DNA of 64,000 bases from a bacterium (GTDB taxonomy: Bacteria > Planctomycetota > UBA1135 > UBA2386): assembly GCA_030432695.1 (NCBI GenBank), contig JAUILN010000001.1:930001-994000 (forward strand). Direction: 5' to 3'. The position numbers and the translations under genes are program-made. A model generated the notes under the pieces. It searched no databases. It saw nothing but the letters and a program-made list of their open reading frames with translations, and was not told the origin of the DNA. Shown piece after piece: positions 45,529 to 55,642 of the stretch. Numbering within the stretch: position 1 is the first letter of the stretch; each line of letters starts with the position of its first letter.

Positions 45529-46409
45529 GGGACCAGCTGCGCGATCTCGGTCACCACCAGGTCGGTCGCGCCGGCGGCCCGCAGTTCGGGGACCAGGAGT
45601 GCCAGGTCACGCCGCGCGACCGCGGCCTTCACCGCGTAGCCATGGCCATCGTGCAGGGGCGACACCGTAGGGGTGCGCATGCCGGGCATCCGCTCGACGA
45701 TCGCCGGCAGGTTGTCGGCGGTGCAGTTGAGTTCGAGCATCACCCGGTGACGGGCGTCGAGCACCGACCGGATCAACATCACCAGGTCGTCGATCCGCGC
45801 CTTCAGGGCCGGGTTCTCGAGCGCGCGCGCACTCGCGATCAAGCGGGTCGAGGACCGCATCAGCACGTCGACGATCGCCAGGCCGTTGGCCCGCAGGGTG
45901 TCGCCGGTGGCGCTGTTGTCGACGATCACGTCGGCGTCCTCGGGCGGGAAGACCTCGGTCGCCCCGTAGGTGCGCACGAAGGTCGCCTGCATACCCCGCG
46001 CGTCGATCCACTTCCTGGTCAGCGCCTGATACTCCGAGGCGACCACGAGTGGTCGGTCGGGCAGGGCGCCGTCGACCAGCAGATCGTGCGGAGCCGCTGC
46101 GACGATGCGCACCGGGTCGAGGGTGGTGTCGAGGAGGTCGACCAGTTCGTCGTCGCAGCCGAGTTCGATCACCCAGTCCCAACCTGCAAACCCGAGGTCG
46201 CGGGTCCCCGCGTGCAGCATCTCGACGATGTTCTGGGGCTTCAGCAGCTTGGCCTCGATGCCCTCCAGGTGCAGGCGGGGCCGATAGCTCCGTTCTGAAA
46301 GCTCGACCGGCAGGCCGGCCTCGGCCAGCAGTTTGAGGACACCGGCCTGCATGCGGCCCTTGGGCAGCGCCAGCTGCAGCGGACGGTCGATGGGGGAGGA
46401 AGGGCTCAT
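45525..46409 (-). CDS. hisG: ATP phosphoribosyltransferase (long form)
   Basis: HisG joins ATP and PRPP in the first, feedback-inhibited step of histidine synthesis. The 294-residue product is the long, HisZ-independent form: LALPKGRMQAGVL at the N terminus, GWDWVIELGCDD, the PRPP loop DADVIVDNSATGDTLRANGL, and a C-terminal regulatory domain of about 75 residues (LELNCTADNLPAIVERMPGMRTPTVSP is its start) that binds histidine. First gene of the seven-gene histidine operon; each following gene overlaps its neighbour. ATG at 46409 gives the family start. Confidence 0.95.
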   Translation of the reverse strand: MSPSSPIDRPLQLALPKGRMQAGVLKLLAEAGLPVELSERSYRPRLHLEGIEAKLLKPQNIVEMLHAGTRDLGFAGWDWVIELGCDDELVDLLDTTLDPVRIVAAAPHDLLVDGALPDRPLVVASEYQALTRKWIDARGMQATFVRTYGATEVFPPEDADVIVDNSATGDTLRANGLAIVDVLMRSSTRLIASARALENPALKARIDDLVMLIRSVLDARHRVMLELNCTADNLPAIVERMPGMRTPTVSPLHDGHGYAVKAAVARRDLALLVPELRAAGATDLVVTEIAQLVP

Positions 46410-46942
46410 GTCGGGTCGGATGCGGAAGGAACGCGGTAGGTCGAAGAGCCGGCCGGTGCGACGCCGAGGGAGGCAGAGCGGCCGACCTCGCGACCCGATC
46501 GCGCCCCACCAGCGAAGCGGTGCCGAAGGACGCACAGGATCGCCACGGGAGCGCGAAGGGGCGACGTCCGGTCGAGGTCCGCGGCTTCGCAGCGGCGACC
46601 GAGCGGGACGCGTCGTGCCGTCCCATTCCCCGGTCGTACGCCACCGGTGAGGCTCTGCCCTCGTGGGCGCCCCCCAAGACCGCAGATGCATCGGCGCCGG
46701 GCGGGGCGAATCGAGAGGGCGGGGCACGGTTCCGGTCGGACGGACCTCACCTGCCTCGGCGACCGCCTCCTGGCGAAGAGGTCGCGCGCCCACGATCTCC
46801 GGGATCGGAGGGCCGCACGATCTCTCAGCCGGCGGGCCGAGGCCGCAGATGTCGATGCGGACGGGTTCGGTGCGCGGTGCGCATGGGCGGGGAGCTTGAG
46901 CCGGGGCCGCGAGACTTTCAACCGTCGGGCGTCGACTGCCGA
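46410..46942. other. Spacer upstream of the histidine operon
   Basis: About 530 bases between the M32 peptidase stop and hisG start, both on the minus strand. A minus-strand open frame (46406-46921, 171 codons, TTG start) ends with a four-base overlap with the hisG ATG, but it is Arg-rich, matches nothing and contains no run of His codons, so I do not call a leader peptide. No T-box or other known leader was recognised. The operon promoter must lie here. Confidence 0.4.
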
Positions 46943-48463
46943 TCAGTTCACGTCGTGGGCGGCGCGGTAGCGCGCCTCGAGGCTGTCGAGGAACGCCGCG
47001 GTGCCGAGCTCCCTGCCGGTGGCGTGCCGCACCAGCTCCGCGGCGGAGAGGCGAGCCCCGAAGGCGTGCACCCGGCGCCGCAACCAGGCGAGCAGCGGCC
47101 GGAACTCGCCGGCCGCGAACGCGGCGTCGAGGTCACCGAGCTCCCGGTATGCCTCGGCATACAGTTGCGCCGCCTGCAGGTTGCCGAGCGTGTAGGTCGG
47201 GAAGTAGCCGAACAGGCCCGCCGCCCAGTGGACGTCCTGCAGGCAGCCGCGTCGGTCGTCGGGCACCTCGAGATCGAACAGTTCGCGGAAGTCGTGGTTC
47301 CAGCGCTCCGGCAGGTCGCTGACCGCGAGGTTGCCGGCGACCAGGTCGCGCTCGATCCGGAAGCGCAGCGCGACGTGCAGGTCGTAGGTGACCTCGTCGG
47401 CGTCCACCCGGATGAACGACGGCTCGACCGCGCACTGCGAGCGCCACATCGTCTCGGCGTCGAAGGCGGCGAACTCGAGCCCCAGGTGCTCGACCACCAG
47501 CGGCTGGGCGAAGCTCCAGAACCCGCGACTCCGCCCGACGTGGTTTTCCCAGAGACGGCTCTGACCCTCGTGGGCCCCGAGCGACGCCGCCTTGCCCCAC
47601 GGTCGGCCCGCGGCCTCCTGCGGCAGGCCCTGCTCGTACAGGCCGTGACCGCTCTCGTGGAGGACCGTCGAAACCGCCTCGGGGAACCACTCCGGATCGA
47701 AGCGGGTGGTGATGCGGACATCGCCCGGGTGCGTCCCGCTGCAAAAGGGGTGGGTGGAACGATCGAGCCGGCCGCGGTCGAAGTCGAAGCCGATCGCGAC
47801 GGAGAGCGCCCGCACCAGGGCTTCCTGTCGGTCGGTCGCGGCCGGCATCCGCGGCAGGCGCGGCACCGGGCGCCCGCGGAGTTCCGCGAGCAGTGCCCGC
47901 TGCCTCGGCACCAGTTCGTCGAGCAGTTCGCTGAAGCGCTGCGCCGACAGGCCGGGTTCGTAGTCCTCGGCGAGGGCCTCCCAGGCGTCGGCGTGCCGCG
48001 CGTCGACCCGCAGCGCCTCGCCGCGGCTGCGGGCGTTGGCGAGCAGGCGGTCCAGCCAGGGCGCGAACCCCGCGAAGTCGTTCGCGGCGCGGGCCCGAGA
48101 CCACGCGGACTGGGCATGACTCTCCAGCCGGGCCCGCTCGGCGACGAGATGCTCCGGCAGCCGTGAGGCGCGCTCGCGCTCGCGGCCCCACTCGCGCAGG
48201 TCAGCCCGTTCGGGGGAGTCGGGCGAACGGTCGCCGAGTTCGCCGGTGGCGCGATCCAGGAGTTCGTCGATGCCGTCGCCGAGAGTCCGCCGGTGCTCGA
48301 GGACCGCCAGGAGTTCGAGTTCGGCGGCGCGCTGCTCGACGCCTCCCGCCGGCATCATGACCTCCTGATCCCACATCAGGACGTCCGCGGCGGAGCGGAG
48401 CAGATGCCGCTCGCGGGACCAGGTCGTCAGGGCTTCGAAAGCGGGGGCGGCGGGTCCTGGCAC
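46943..48463 (-). CDS. Thermostable carboxypeptidase 1 (M32 family)
   Basis: A zinc carboxypeptidase of about 506 residues; M32 enzymes remove C-terminal residues broadly and act in the cytoplasm. Seen: N-terminal VLMWDQEVMMPAGGVEQRAAELE, the active-site HESGHGLYEQG, WGKAASLGAHEGQSRLWEN, and the C-terminal YFPTYTLGNLQAAQLY, all family signatures. The frame is open 31 codons further upstream from a TTG at 48556, but that extension looks non-coding, so I start at the GTG at 48463, which gives normal length. Confidence 0.95.
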   Translation of the reverse strand: MPGPAAPAFEALTTWSRERHLLRSAADVLMWDQEVMMPAGGVEQRAAELELLAVLEHRRTLGDGIDELLDRATGELGDRSPDSPERADLREWGRERERASRLPEHLVAERARLESHAQSAWSRARAANDFAGFAPWLDRLLANARSRGEALRVDARHADAWEALAEDYEPGLSAQRFSELLDELVPRQRALLAELRGRPVPRLPRMPAATDRQEALVRALSVAIGFDFDRGRLDRSTHPFCSGTHPGDVRITTRFDPEWFPEAVSTVLHESGHGLYEQGLPQEAAGRPWGKAASLGAHEGQSRLWENHVGRSRGFWSFAQPLVVEHLGLEFAAFDAETMWRSQCAVEPSFIRVDADEVTYDLHVALRFRIERDLVAGNLAVSDLPERWNHDFRELFDLEVPDDRRGCLQDVHWAAGLFGYFPTYTLGNLQAAQLYAEAYRELGDLDAAFAAGEFRPLLAWLRRRVHAFGARLSAAELVRHATGRELGTAAFLDSLEARYRAAHDVN

Positions 48464-48590
48464 CGGGCCATGGTGCCACAGCGGGGCCGCCGGCCGCAAA
48501 CGCCAGCCTACGGGGGACTCGGCGCCCGGGGGGTTTCCCCTGCGTAGCGGCAGCAATCGGGATTTGCGCTCTCCCGCGCTCGCGCGTCGC

Positions 48591-48596
48591 TAGAAT
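48591..48596 (+). promoter_or_regulatory. TANNNT -10 box close to the HtrA-like gene start
   Basis: TAGAAT at 48591-48596 ends nine bases before the GTG start at 48606, within the 142-base divergent region shared with the M32 peptidase. The distance fits a leaderless or near-leaderless transcript. There is no Shine-Dalgarno sequence. Confidence 0.35.
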
Positions 48597-48605
48597 CCGG
48601 CGCCC

Positions 48606-50024
48606 GTGGACCCGGCCAAGTCACCTCCCCTGCGCGGAACGGTGATCGTGTTCCTCCTCCTGGGAGTGGGCGCGCTGGTCGGGCACTTCCTGCGCGTCTG
48701 GTGGCTCCGGGTCGCCGAGGAGGCCGACCGTAGTTCGGTCGTCGCGACTGCGCCCTGGTCGGAGCCGGACTTCGATCCGGAGACCGGCTGGTCCGACAGC
48801 ACGGTGGGCGGCGAGTTCGACGAGACCCTGTTGAACGAACTCGCCCTGCCCGGACTCGCCGCCCCTTACCCGGACACGCTGCCGTTGTCGTCGGAATCGA
48901 TCGGGAGCGTGTCGCCGCGGATCGGTGGAAACGCGGAGACCTCGAGCACGGCGGATCGCGACTCGGCTCTCGATGCCGACCAATCAGCCGAAGCGATCGA
49001 ACCCCACGGCCCGGAACTCGATGCGGCCCGACCGAGCGTGGTGGGAATCACCACCATCCACCGCCGCGGCAGCTTCGACGAGGATCGTGCCGAGAGCTAT
49101 GGCGACGCCGACGGACTGCCACCATCGAGCAACGCATCGAGCTTCGGCACCGGGGTGCTGTTCGATCCCGCGGGCCTGGTCCTCACCGCATTGCACGTCG
49201 TCGCCGATCCGGAGCAGATCCTGGTCCAGGTTCCGGGTGTCGGAACGCGCGAGGCCCAGCTGGTCGGTGCCGACCCGAGCACCGACCTCGCGGTACTGCG
49301 GCTGGAGTCCCGGCTCGTCCCGGGTGACTCCGACGGAACCAGTCGGGAGCACTTCGCCACGGCCACCTTCGCGTCGGAGTACGACGTCGCGCGCGGCGAC
49401 ATCGTGTTCGCTCTCGCCAACGCCTACCACTTCCGCGAGCCGCTGTCGGCCGGCGTGGTCGAAGAGGTCGTGGCGCACATCCGCCACGTCGCTGTGCCTC
49501 CGGTGCACATCACCAACGAGTATCTGAAGTTCGACGCGGCCTCGGCGCCCGGCACGTCAGGCAGCCCGGTGTTCGACCGCCGCGGCGAGGTGGTCGGTGT
49601 GCTGACGCGTTCGGGTCGGGCAGGGAAGGACTCCTACGCGCTGACCTCGCGGACCGTGCGTCGCGTCCTGGATGCGATGGAGCGCGGTGGGGGGCGGGTC
49701 GATCGAGGACACCTGGGCGTCTCCGTGCAGCCGGTGCGTCCCGAGGGACGACTGCGCGGGCTGGTACCGGAAGACGGGATCGGCGTGCTCGTCGACGAAG
49801 CGCACCCCGGCTACCCGGCAGAACGCTCCGGCCTGCAGACCGGCGACGTCATCGTCCGCTACGAGGGGCGCACGATCCCCAACCTGTCGACCTTCTACGA
49901 GTGGGTCACCTGGTCGGAGCCAGGCTCGATGGTCGAACTCGAAGTCGTGCGTGGCGACCAACCGATCGCCCCTGTCGCCGTGCAGCTGGGAACGGTCGGC
50001 GATCCACCCGGGGAGACCGGCTGA
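48606..50024 (+). CDS. HtrA/DegP-like membrane-anchored serine protease
   Basis: A 472-residue protein: an N-terminal transmembrane anchor (about 11-35), a long acidic/Ser-rich linker (40-140), a trypsin-like protease domain with His197 (LTALHVVAD), Asp227 (GADPSTDLAVLRL) and Ser318 (APGTSGSPVFD), then one PDZ domain (about 365-455, HLGVSVQPV, GLQTGDVIVRYEGR). The serine loop is GTSGSP instead of GNSGGP, still carrying the nucleophile. Such proteases degrade misfolded envelope proteins. Its TGA stop overlaps the ATG of the kinase-like protein. GTG start; a near-leaderless promoter is suggested upstream. Confidence 0.88.
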   Translation: MDPAKSPPLRGTVIVFLLLGVGALVGHFLRVWWLRVAEEADRSSVVATAPWSEPDFDPETGWSDSTVGGEFDETLLNELALPGLAAPYPDTLPLSSESIGSVSPRIGGNAETSSTADRDSALDADQSAEAIEPHGPELDAARPSVVGITTIHRRGSFDEDRAESYGDADGLPPSSNASSFGTGVLFDPAGLVLTALHVVADPEQILVQVPGVGTREAQLVGADPSTDLAVLRLESRLVPGDSDGTSREHFATATFASEYDVARGDIVFALANAYHFREPLSAGVVEEVVAHIRHVAVPPVHITNEYLKFDAASAPGTSGSPVFDRRGEVVGVLTRSGRAGKDSYALTSRTVRRVLDAMERGGGRVDRGHLGVSVQPVRPEGRLRGLVPEDGIGVLVDEAHPGYPAERSGLQTGDVIVRYEGRTIPNLSTFYEWVTWSEPGSMVELEVVRGDQPIAPVAVQLGTVGDPPGETG

Positions 50025-50842
50025 TGGGCAGAGACGAACGCAACGATCCGGTGGAAGGCCAGCACGCACGGGACGCGACGCCGTCCGGGTCGAACCGGAA
50101 CGGCAACGGTGAGGCGCACACCAATGGCCGGGCGCGCCCGGTCCCGTCGGTACCCGGCGGCCAGCTGTTCGCCGACCTCCCGGCCCTCGGACGCGAGCCG
50201 GCACTACGCCCGCCGGGACCGACCCGGGTCGATGGGGACCTGTTGGCGTTCCTCTCGCCCGGGCTGGTCCACAGCCTCGGCAATCAGATCTTCGCGATCC
50301 AGGGCAATGCCCGCCTGCTGGCCAGCGGCCAGGGTCAGTCCAACCGCTACAAGAACACGATCCTCGAAGCCTGCCGCAACGCCGAGCACGGTGTCGAGGT
50401 GCTGCGCTACCTCACCGAGGACCGCTCCGCCCCGACCTGTCGACCGGTGCAGGTGGGCCCGCTGCTGAGCCGCGTCTGCCACGTCGCACGGGTGCCGTTC
50501 CGCGACCGTGGACTCACCCTGTCGTGTGGACACAGCTCCAGCGAGGTACCGCGACTCGTCGATCCGGTGGTGTTCGTGCACTGCGTCGCCGGCACATTCC
50601 AGGCGATCGCAGAGGGTCTACCCACGGTGTTCCACGGTACCGTGCTGGTCGACCTCGAGGCGCAGGGCGCAGGGCGCGTGTCCCTGCTGCTCACGATCGA
50701 GTCGAAGCAGGCGATGCTGCCCTTTCCGTTGGAACTCGATCGCATCGAGCATCGCCTGACGCCGCGGTTCCGCGATCACGGTGCCGAGGTTCGCGCCGAA
50801 CCCCCAGATCGGCTGCGCCTGTCGCTGCCGGTGGGCCGCTGA
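50024..50842 (+). CDS. Histidine-kinase-like protein without an ATPase domain
   Basis: A 272-residue soluble protein. After a disordered N terminus (about 1-68), the helix FLSPGLVHSLGNQIFAIQGNARLL resembles the dimerisation/phospho-acceptor helix of histidine kinases ('x-H-x-L-x-N-x-L-x-x-I-x-G-x-x-x-L-L'), His83 being the candidate phospho-acceptor and Asn87 following. The rest lacks the N, G1 and G2 boxes of HATPase_c, so it cannot autophosphorylate in the usual way; it might be a phosphotransfer protein or a degenerate kinase. Translationally coupled to the HtrA-like protease (TGATG overlap), so the two probably act together. Confidence 0.5.
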   Translation: MGRDERNDPVEGQHARDATPSGSNRNGNGEAHTNGRARPVPSVPGGQLFADLPALGREPALRPPGPTRVDGDLLAFLSPGLVHSLGNQIFAIQGNARLLASGQGQSNRYKNTILEACRNAEHGVEVLRYLTEDRSAPTCRPVQVGPLLSRVCHVARVPFRDRGLTLSCGHSSSEVPRLVDPVVFVHCVAGTFQAIAEGLPTVFHGTVLVDLEAQGAGRVSLLLTIESKQAMLPFPLELDRIEHRLTPRFRDHGAEVRAEPPDRLRLSLPVGR

Positions 50843-50910
50843 TGGCTCCTTCGACGTCCCGCTGATGGCTCCGCCGGTGTCCCGCTGATGGCTCCGCCCG
50901 TCGGCTGATG
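50836..50910 (+). repeat. 23-bp tandem repeat at the end of the kinase-like gene
   Basis: The 14-mer CCGCTGATGGCTCC starts at 50836, 50859 and 50882, an exact 23-base period, with the 9-base linker (nine bases ending GTC) varying; a partial fourth copy (GGCTGATG) follows at 50903. The stop codon of the kinase-like gene lies in the first copy. The block separates it from the convergent thiC gene. Confidence 0.85.
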
Positions 50911-50957
50911 ATGCCACCGCCTACCGGAAGTTGGCCCGGCAGGCGCACGGAACCTGG

Positions 50958-52735
<1,778 letters not shown>

Positions 52736-52815
52736 ATGGCGGCGGCGGTGGACGCCCCCAGCGTGCAGCCCATCTTCGAGTCCACGCGCGCACCTGCAAG
52801 GAGCGATTCGCCGGA

Positions 52816-53577
52816 TCAGCGACCGCCCGTGGAGTCGTCGGTCCAGGGCATGAGCGGTTCGGACCCGCCCTCACGAATGCCCTGGGTCCGCGAGTCGTCG
52901 CCGGCGTCCGCTGCGCCGGCCGCGGGAACTCCATCGCGCAGCAACTCGTGCCAGGCCGAGGCTCCGCTGCGCAGATCCGTGGGCAGCGCGCCGGCCGCCG
53001 CGCCCAGGGCCCGTTCGCCGAGGGCCCGCGCATGACTGTGCTCGGCGGCCTCCACCAGCCCGCTGCCCACCCCGGTCGCGGCGGCGAGGATGTGGACCGC
53101 CGACAACCCACCGAGCATCACCAGCGCACCGGTGACGACTCCCAGGCCCGCACCGGAGATGCGGCTCCCGAGCGGCGTGCGCTCGGGTTCATCGTCGACC
53201 CGGCGGATGAACCGCGACAGGATCGTGACGACCAGCAGCGTGACCACGAACACCGCGATCGTGGCCAGGTAGGTCGGCAGGCCACGGGTCTCGACGACAC
53301 CGTCGGTCGAGGACCCGAGCACGTTCGCCACCGGACGGGCCGCGAACGGCGTCGCAACCATCGTGACGGCGTAGGCCGCCAGCAGGACGAGGATCCGCGA
53401 TACCTGCCAGCGCAGACCGCGGAACAGACCGACTACGAAGAACAGCAGCAGCACGCCCAGCGCGGTGCGGTCGACCCAGCCGAGCGCGTCCCACCACTGC
53501 TCGAGGGCCGAGGCCTCCGCGGCCACCGCGCGTTGACTCGCCTCCCCGAGCTGCCGGTCCGCGGGCGCATCGAGCAT
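52816..53577 (-). CDS. CvpA-like inner-membrane protein
   Basis: A 253-residue protein with four hydrophobic helices: LGWVDRTALGVLLLFFVVGLFRGLRWQVSRILVLLAAYAV contains the CvpA 'D ... G-x-x-x-G' opening, followed by VVTILSRFIRRVDD and a Gly-rich helix (ISGAGLGVVTGALVMLGGLSAVHIL). CvpA proteins influence colicin V export and envelope stress resistance. The C-terminal 80 residues are soluble and variable. I use the ATG at 53577; an ATG at 53628 also fits, and a TAGGAT box lies 32 bases before the latter. Upstream of thiC in the same direction with the riboswitch between. Confidence 0.75.
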   Translation of the reverse strand: MLDAPADRQLGEASQRAVAAEASALEQWWDALGWVDRTALGVLLLFFVVGLFRGLRWQVSRILVLLAAYAVTMVATPFAARPVANVLGSSTDGVVETRGLPTYLATIAVFVVTLLVVTILSRFIRRVDDEPERTPLGSRISGAGLGVVTGALVMLGGLSAVHILAAATGVGSGLVEAAEHSHARALGERALGAAAGALPTDLRSGASAWHELLRDGVPAAGAADAGDDSRTQGIREGGSEPLMPWTDDSTGGR

Positions 53578-53762
53578 GTCTTGCGGTGGGAGCGCGAACG
53601 GCGACGGGCAGTCGGGAGATCGGGTCATCGAGGCACTGGTGGCGCGGAGCGCGATCGTTCCTATCCTACCAGCTCGTCGGGCAGCCCGACCGGTCGCATG
53701 GCCGCTCCGAGCCAGCGACCTGCCGCCGTCCCGACCGTCTGCCGACGTTTCGGCACCCGACC

Positions 53763-55484
53763 ATGACCGACGCGGAACGCCCCCTTCCCCTGGTACTGCA
53801 GGAACACCTGTCCGAGTTGCTCGACCGCGCCCGACGCGTGCCGGAGCTCGCCGCCGAGATGGAGCGCGCGCGCCGGGACTTCTTCGACGGCGAGCTGCCG
53901 CGGACGGCACACAGCGACCAGGATCTCGATCTTGCCGCGCAGCGCTTCGCCGAATGGTTCCTGCTGGAGCGGGAGAGCGACGCCTTCGGCATCGTCCCGA
54001 TCGAGCGTCTGGCTGCGGCGGGGGACGACGATCCGTGCGAGCAGCTGAGGGACTCGGTCGTCGGCATCTTCCTGGTCGAGGGTCGCGGTGAGAGCCTGCG
54101 GGTGCGCGATCTCCAGGGCGGAGACCGGCTCGCCGTGCGCAGCGTGGTCGGGGAGGTGCGTCCCGGTGACCTGCTGGTGGGGCGGCTGTACGGGATGGAC
54201 GACGAGTTCGTGCCGAGCGCGGCCGCGGCGGTGATCGGCGGCGCTCCGCAGCTCGCGGTCGCCTTCCAGCGCGACCTCAAGCAGCTCGAACTCCAACGCC
54301 GCCTGGACCAGGCCGAACTCGAGCGACTGGTGGTGCAACGTCTCGACGACGGGACCGGACCCGGGCCAGCGCTTCGCGACCCGGCCGACGACCGGCCGAT
54401 CGAACATCTGGAGGCCGAACTGCAGCAGCTGCTGGCCGAGGTCGGCAAGGACGAGGAGCTGCCGCCGACCCGGCTCAGCGGCGCACTGCGCGCCGCCGAA
54501 GGACCCGGTGAAGTCCTCGGCCCGGTGCTGGAGGAACTCGCGTTCGACACCCAGATCGACCTGGAGAAGGTCCGCGACGTGATGCTGCGGCTGTGGAACG
54601 CGCACCATACGACGAGCGCCGGTATCGAGCCGGTCCGAGAGCCCCTCGATGCGACCCCGCCATCCGAACCCGCACCGCAGCATCTCCCGGCCGACGGCGC
54701 GTCCCCACCGTTCCACACCCGTCCCGGCGAGTCGCTCGGCGAGCAGCTGGCGCGCCGCATCGAGGAGGGACTCGCCGCCGAGGAGAACGTCGAAAAGCTG
54801 TTCGAACAGGTGGAGGCGATGATGGGGGATGCGATCGATGACGACGACGAGGACGACCGCTTCGAGGACCTGGCCGATGGCAACCTGGATCCCCTGGTTC
54901 GCGAGTTCGCCTGGGAGACCGGTCTGTCGGCCGACGACGAGTCGCGCATGCAGTCGTTCCTGAGCCAGCTCCGCGAACTCCCGGTTCCGCGGGTCGACGC
55001 CGAGAGCATCGAGGCCGACGACATCCTGCGCTGGTTCCTGCACGTCTGGCTGTCGCACGCGCCGGGTGCTCGCCAGCCGCAGCTCCAGGCAGTCGACTCC
55101 CTGCTCGGATCGTTCGTCCGCTGGCTGGCCGAGACCCAGGAGATCACCGTCGGCGACGACCTGGCGATCGCGCGGCAGGCGCTGGTCTCCCAGGCCGAGC
55201 GTATCGATCGCGCATCGGGGCAACTGAGCGGGGGCGCCGTGGATCCGGCGGCGCAGCGTGGCCTGCTCAAGGTCATCGACCTGATCGAGGACGTGCTCGT
55301 GGCGGCGGACGCGGCCCGCTCGACCGAGATCGAGGTCCGCGCCGGGGTCGACGCGGTGCGAGATCTCGAGCGCGGCGACCTGCTGATCGCCGCCTACCGG
55401 CCGGGGGAGACCGGCACGCCGGTCGGATTCCACGGTCCGGTGGTGGTGCTGCCCAAGGACGTCGAACACCTGGTCTCCGGCTGA
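53763..55484 (+). CDS. Large acidic protein of unknown function
   Basis: A 573-residue soluble protein I cannot assign. The first 200 residues are an alpha/beta domain (FAEWFLLERESDAFG, VVGIFLVEGRGESLRVRDLQGG, GDLLVGRLYGMDD), followed by charged helices (EIEHLEAELQQLLAEVG), a Pro-rich linker (about 290-325), an acidic run (AIDDDDEDDRFEDLADGN), and a C-terminal helical domain with REFAWETGLSADDES and WFLHVWLSHAPGAR. No signal peptide. ATG at 53763 with no strong ribosome site; TATCCT at about 53660 could be its -10. Likely cotranscribed with the next gene, from which it is separated by 158 bases. Confidence 0.6.
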   Translation: MTDAERPLPLVLQEHLSELLDRARRVPELAAEMERARRDFFDGELPRTAHSDQDLDLAAQRFAEWFLLERESDAFGIVPIERLAAAGDDDPCEQLRDSVVGIFLVEGRGESLRVRDLQGGDRLAVRSVVGEVRPGDLLVGRLYGMDDEFVPSAAAAVIGGAPQLAVAFQRDLKQLELQRRLDQAELERLVVQRLDDGTGPGPALRDPADDRPIEHLEAELQQLLAEVGKDEELPPTRLSGALRAAEGPGEVLGPVLEELAFDTQIDLEKVRDVMLRLWNAHHTTSAGIEPVREPLDATPPSEPAPQHLPADGASPPFHTRPGESLGEQLARRIEEGLAAEENVEKLFEQVEAMMGDAIDDDDEDDRFEDLADGNLDPLVREFAWETGLSADDESRMQSFLSQLRELPVPRVDAESIEADDILRWFLHVWLSHAPGARQPQLQAVDSLLGSFVRWLAETQEITVGDDLAIARQALVSQAERIDRASGQLSGGAVDPAAQRGLLKVIDLIEDVLVAADAARSTEIEVRAGVDAVRDLERGDLLIAAYRPGETGTPVGFHGPVVVLPKDVEHLVSG

Positions 55485-55642
55485 AGCACGGCACGATCAG
55501 CTGAGATCGCCATGCGAGCGGGCCTTCGCGGGTTCGTCGCGAGCCTGGTCCCGGTCCGCGGACAGACGCTTCGGCCCCGAAAGGTCCTCGACCGATGAGG
55601 TCCCGGGGGATCCCCGTGCGATCCCCAGTCACGAGGATCCGC

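Noticed and set aside
46406..46921. 171-codon minus-strand frame ending in a four-base overlap with hisG, considered as a histidine leader or coupled gene
   Set aside because: Arg-rich, TTG start, no consecutive His codons and no attenuator hairpins recognised.
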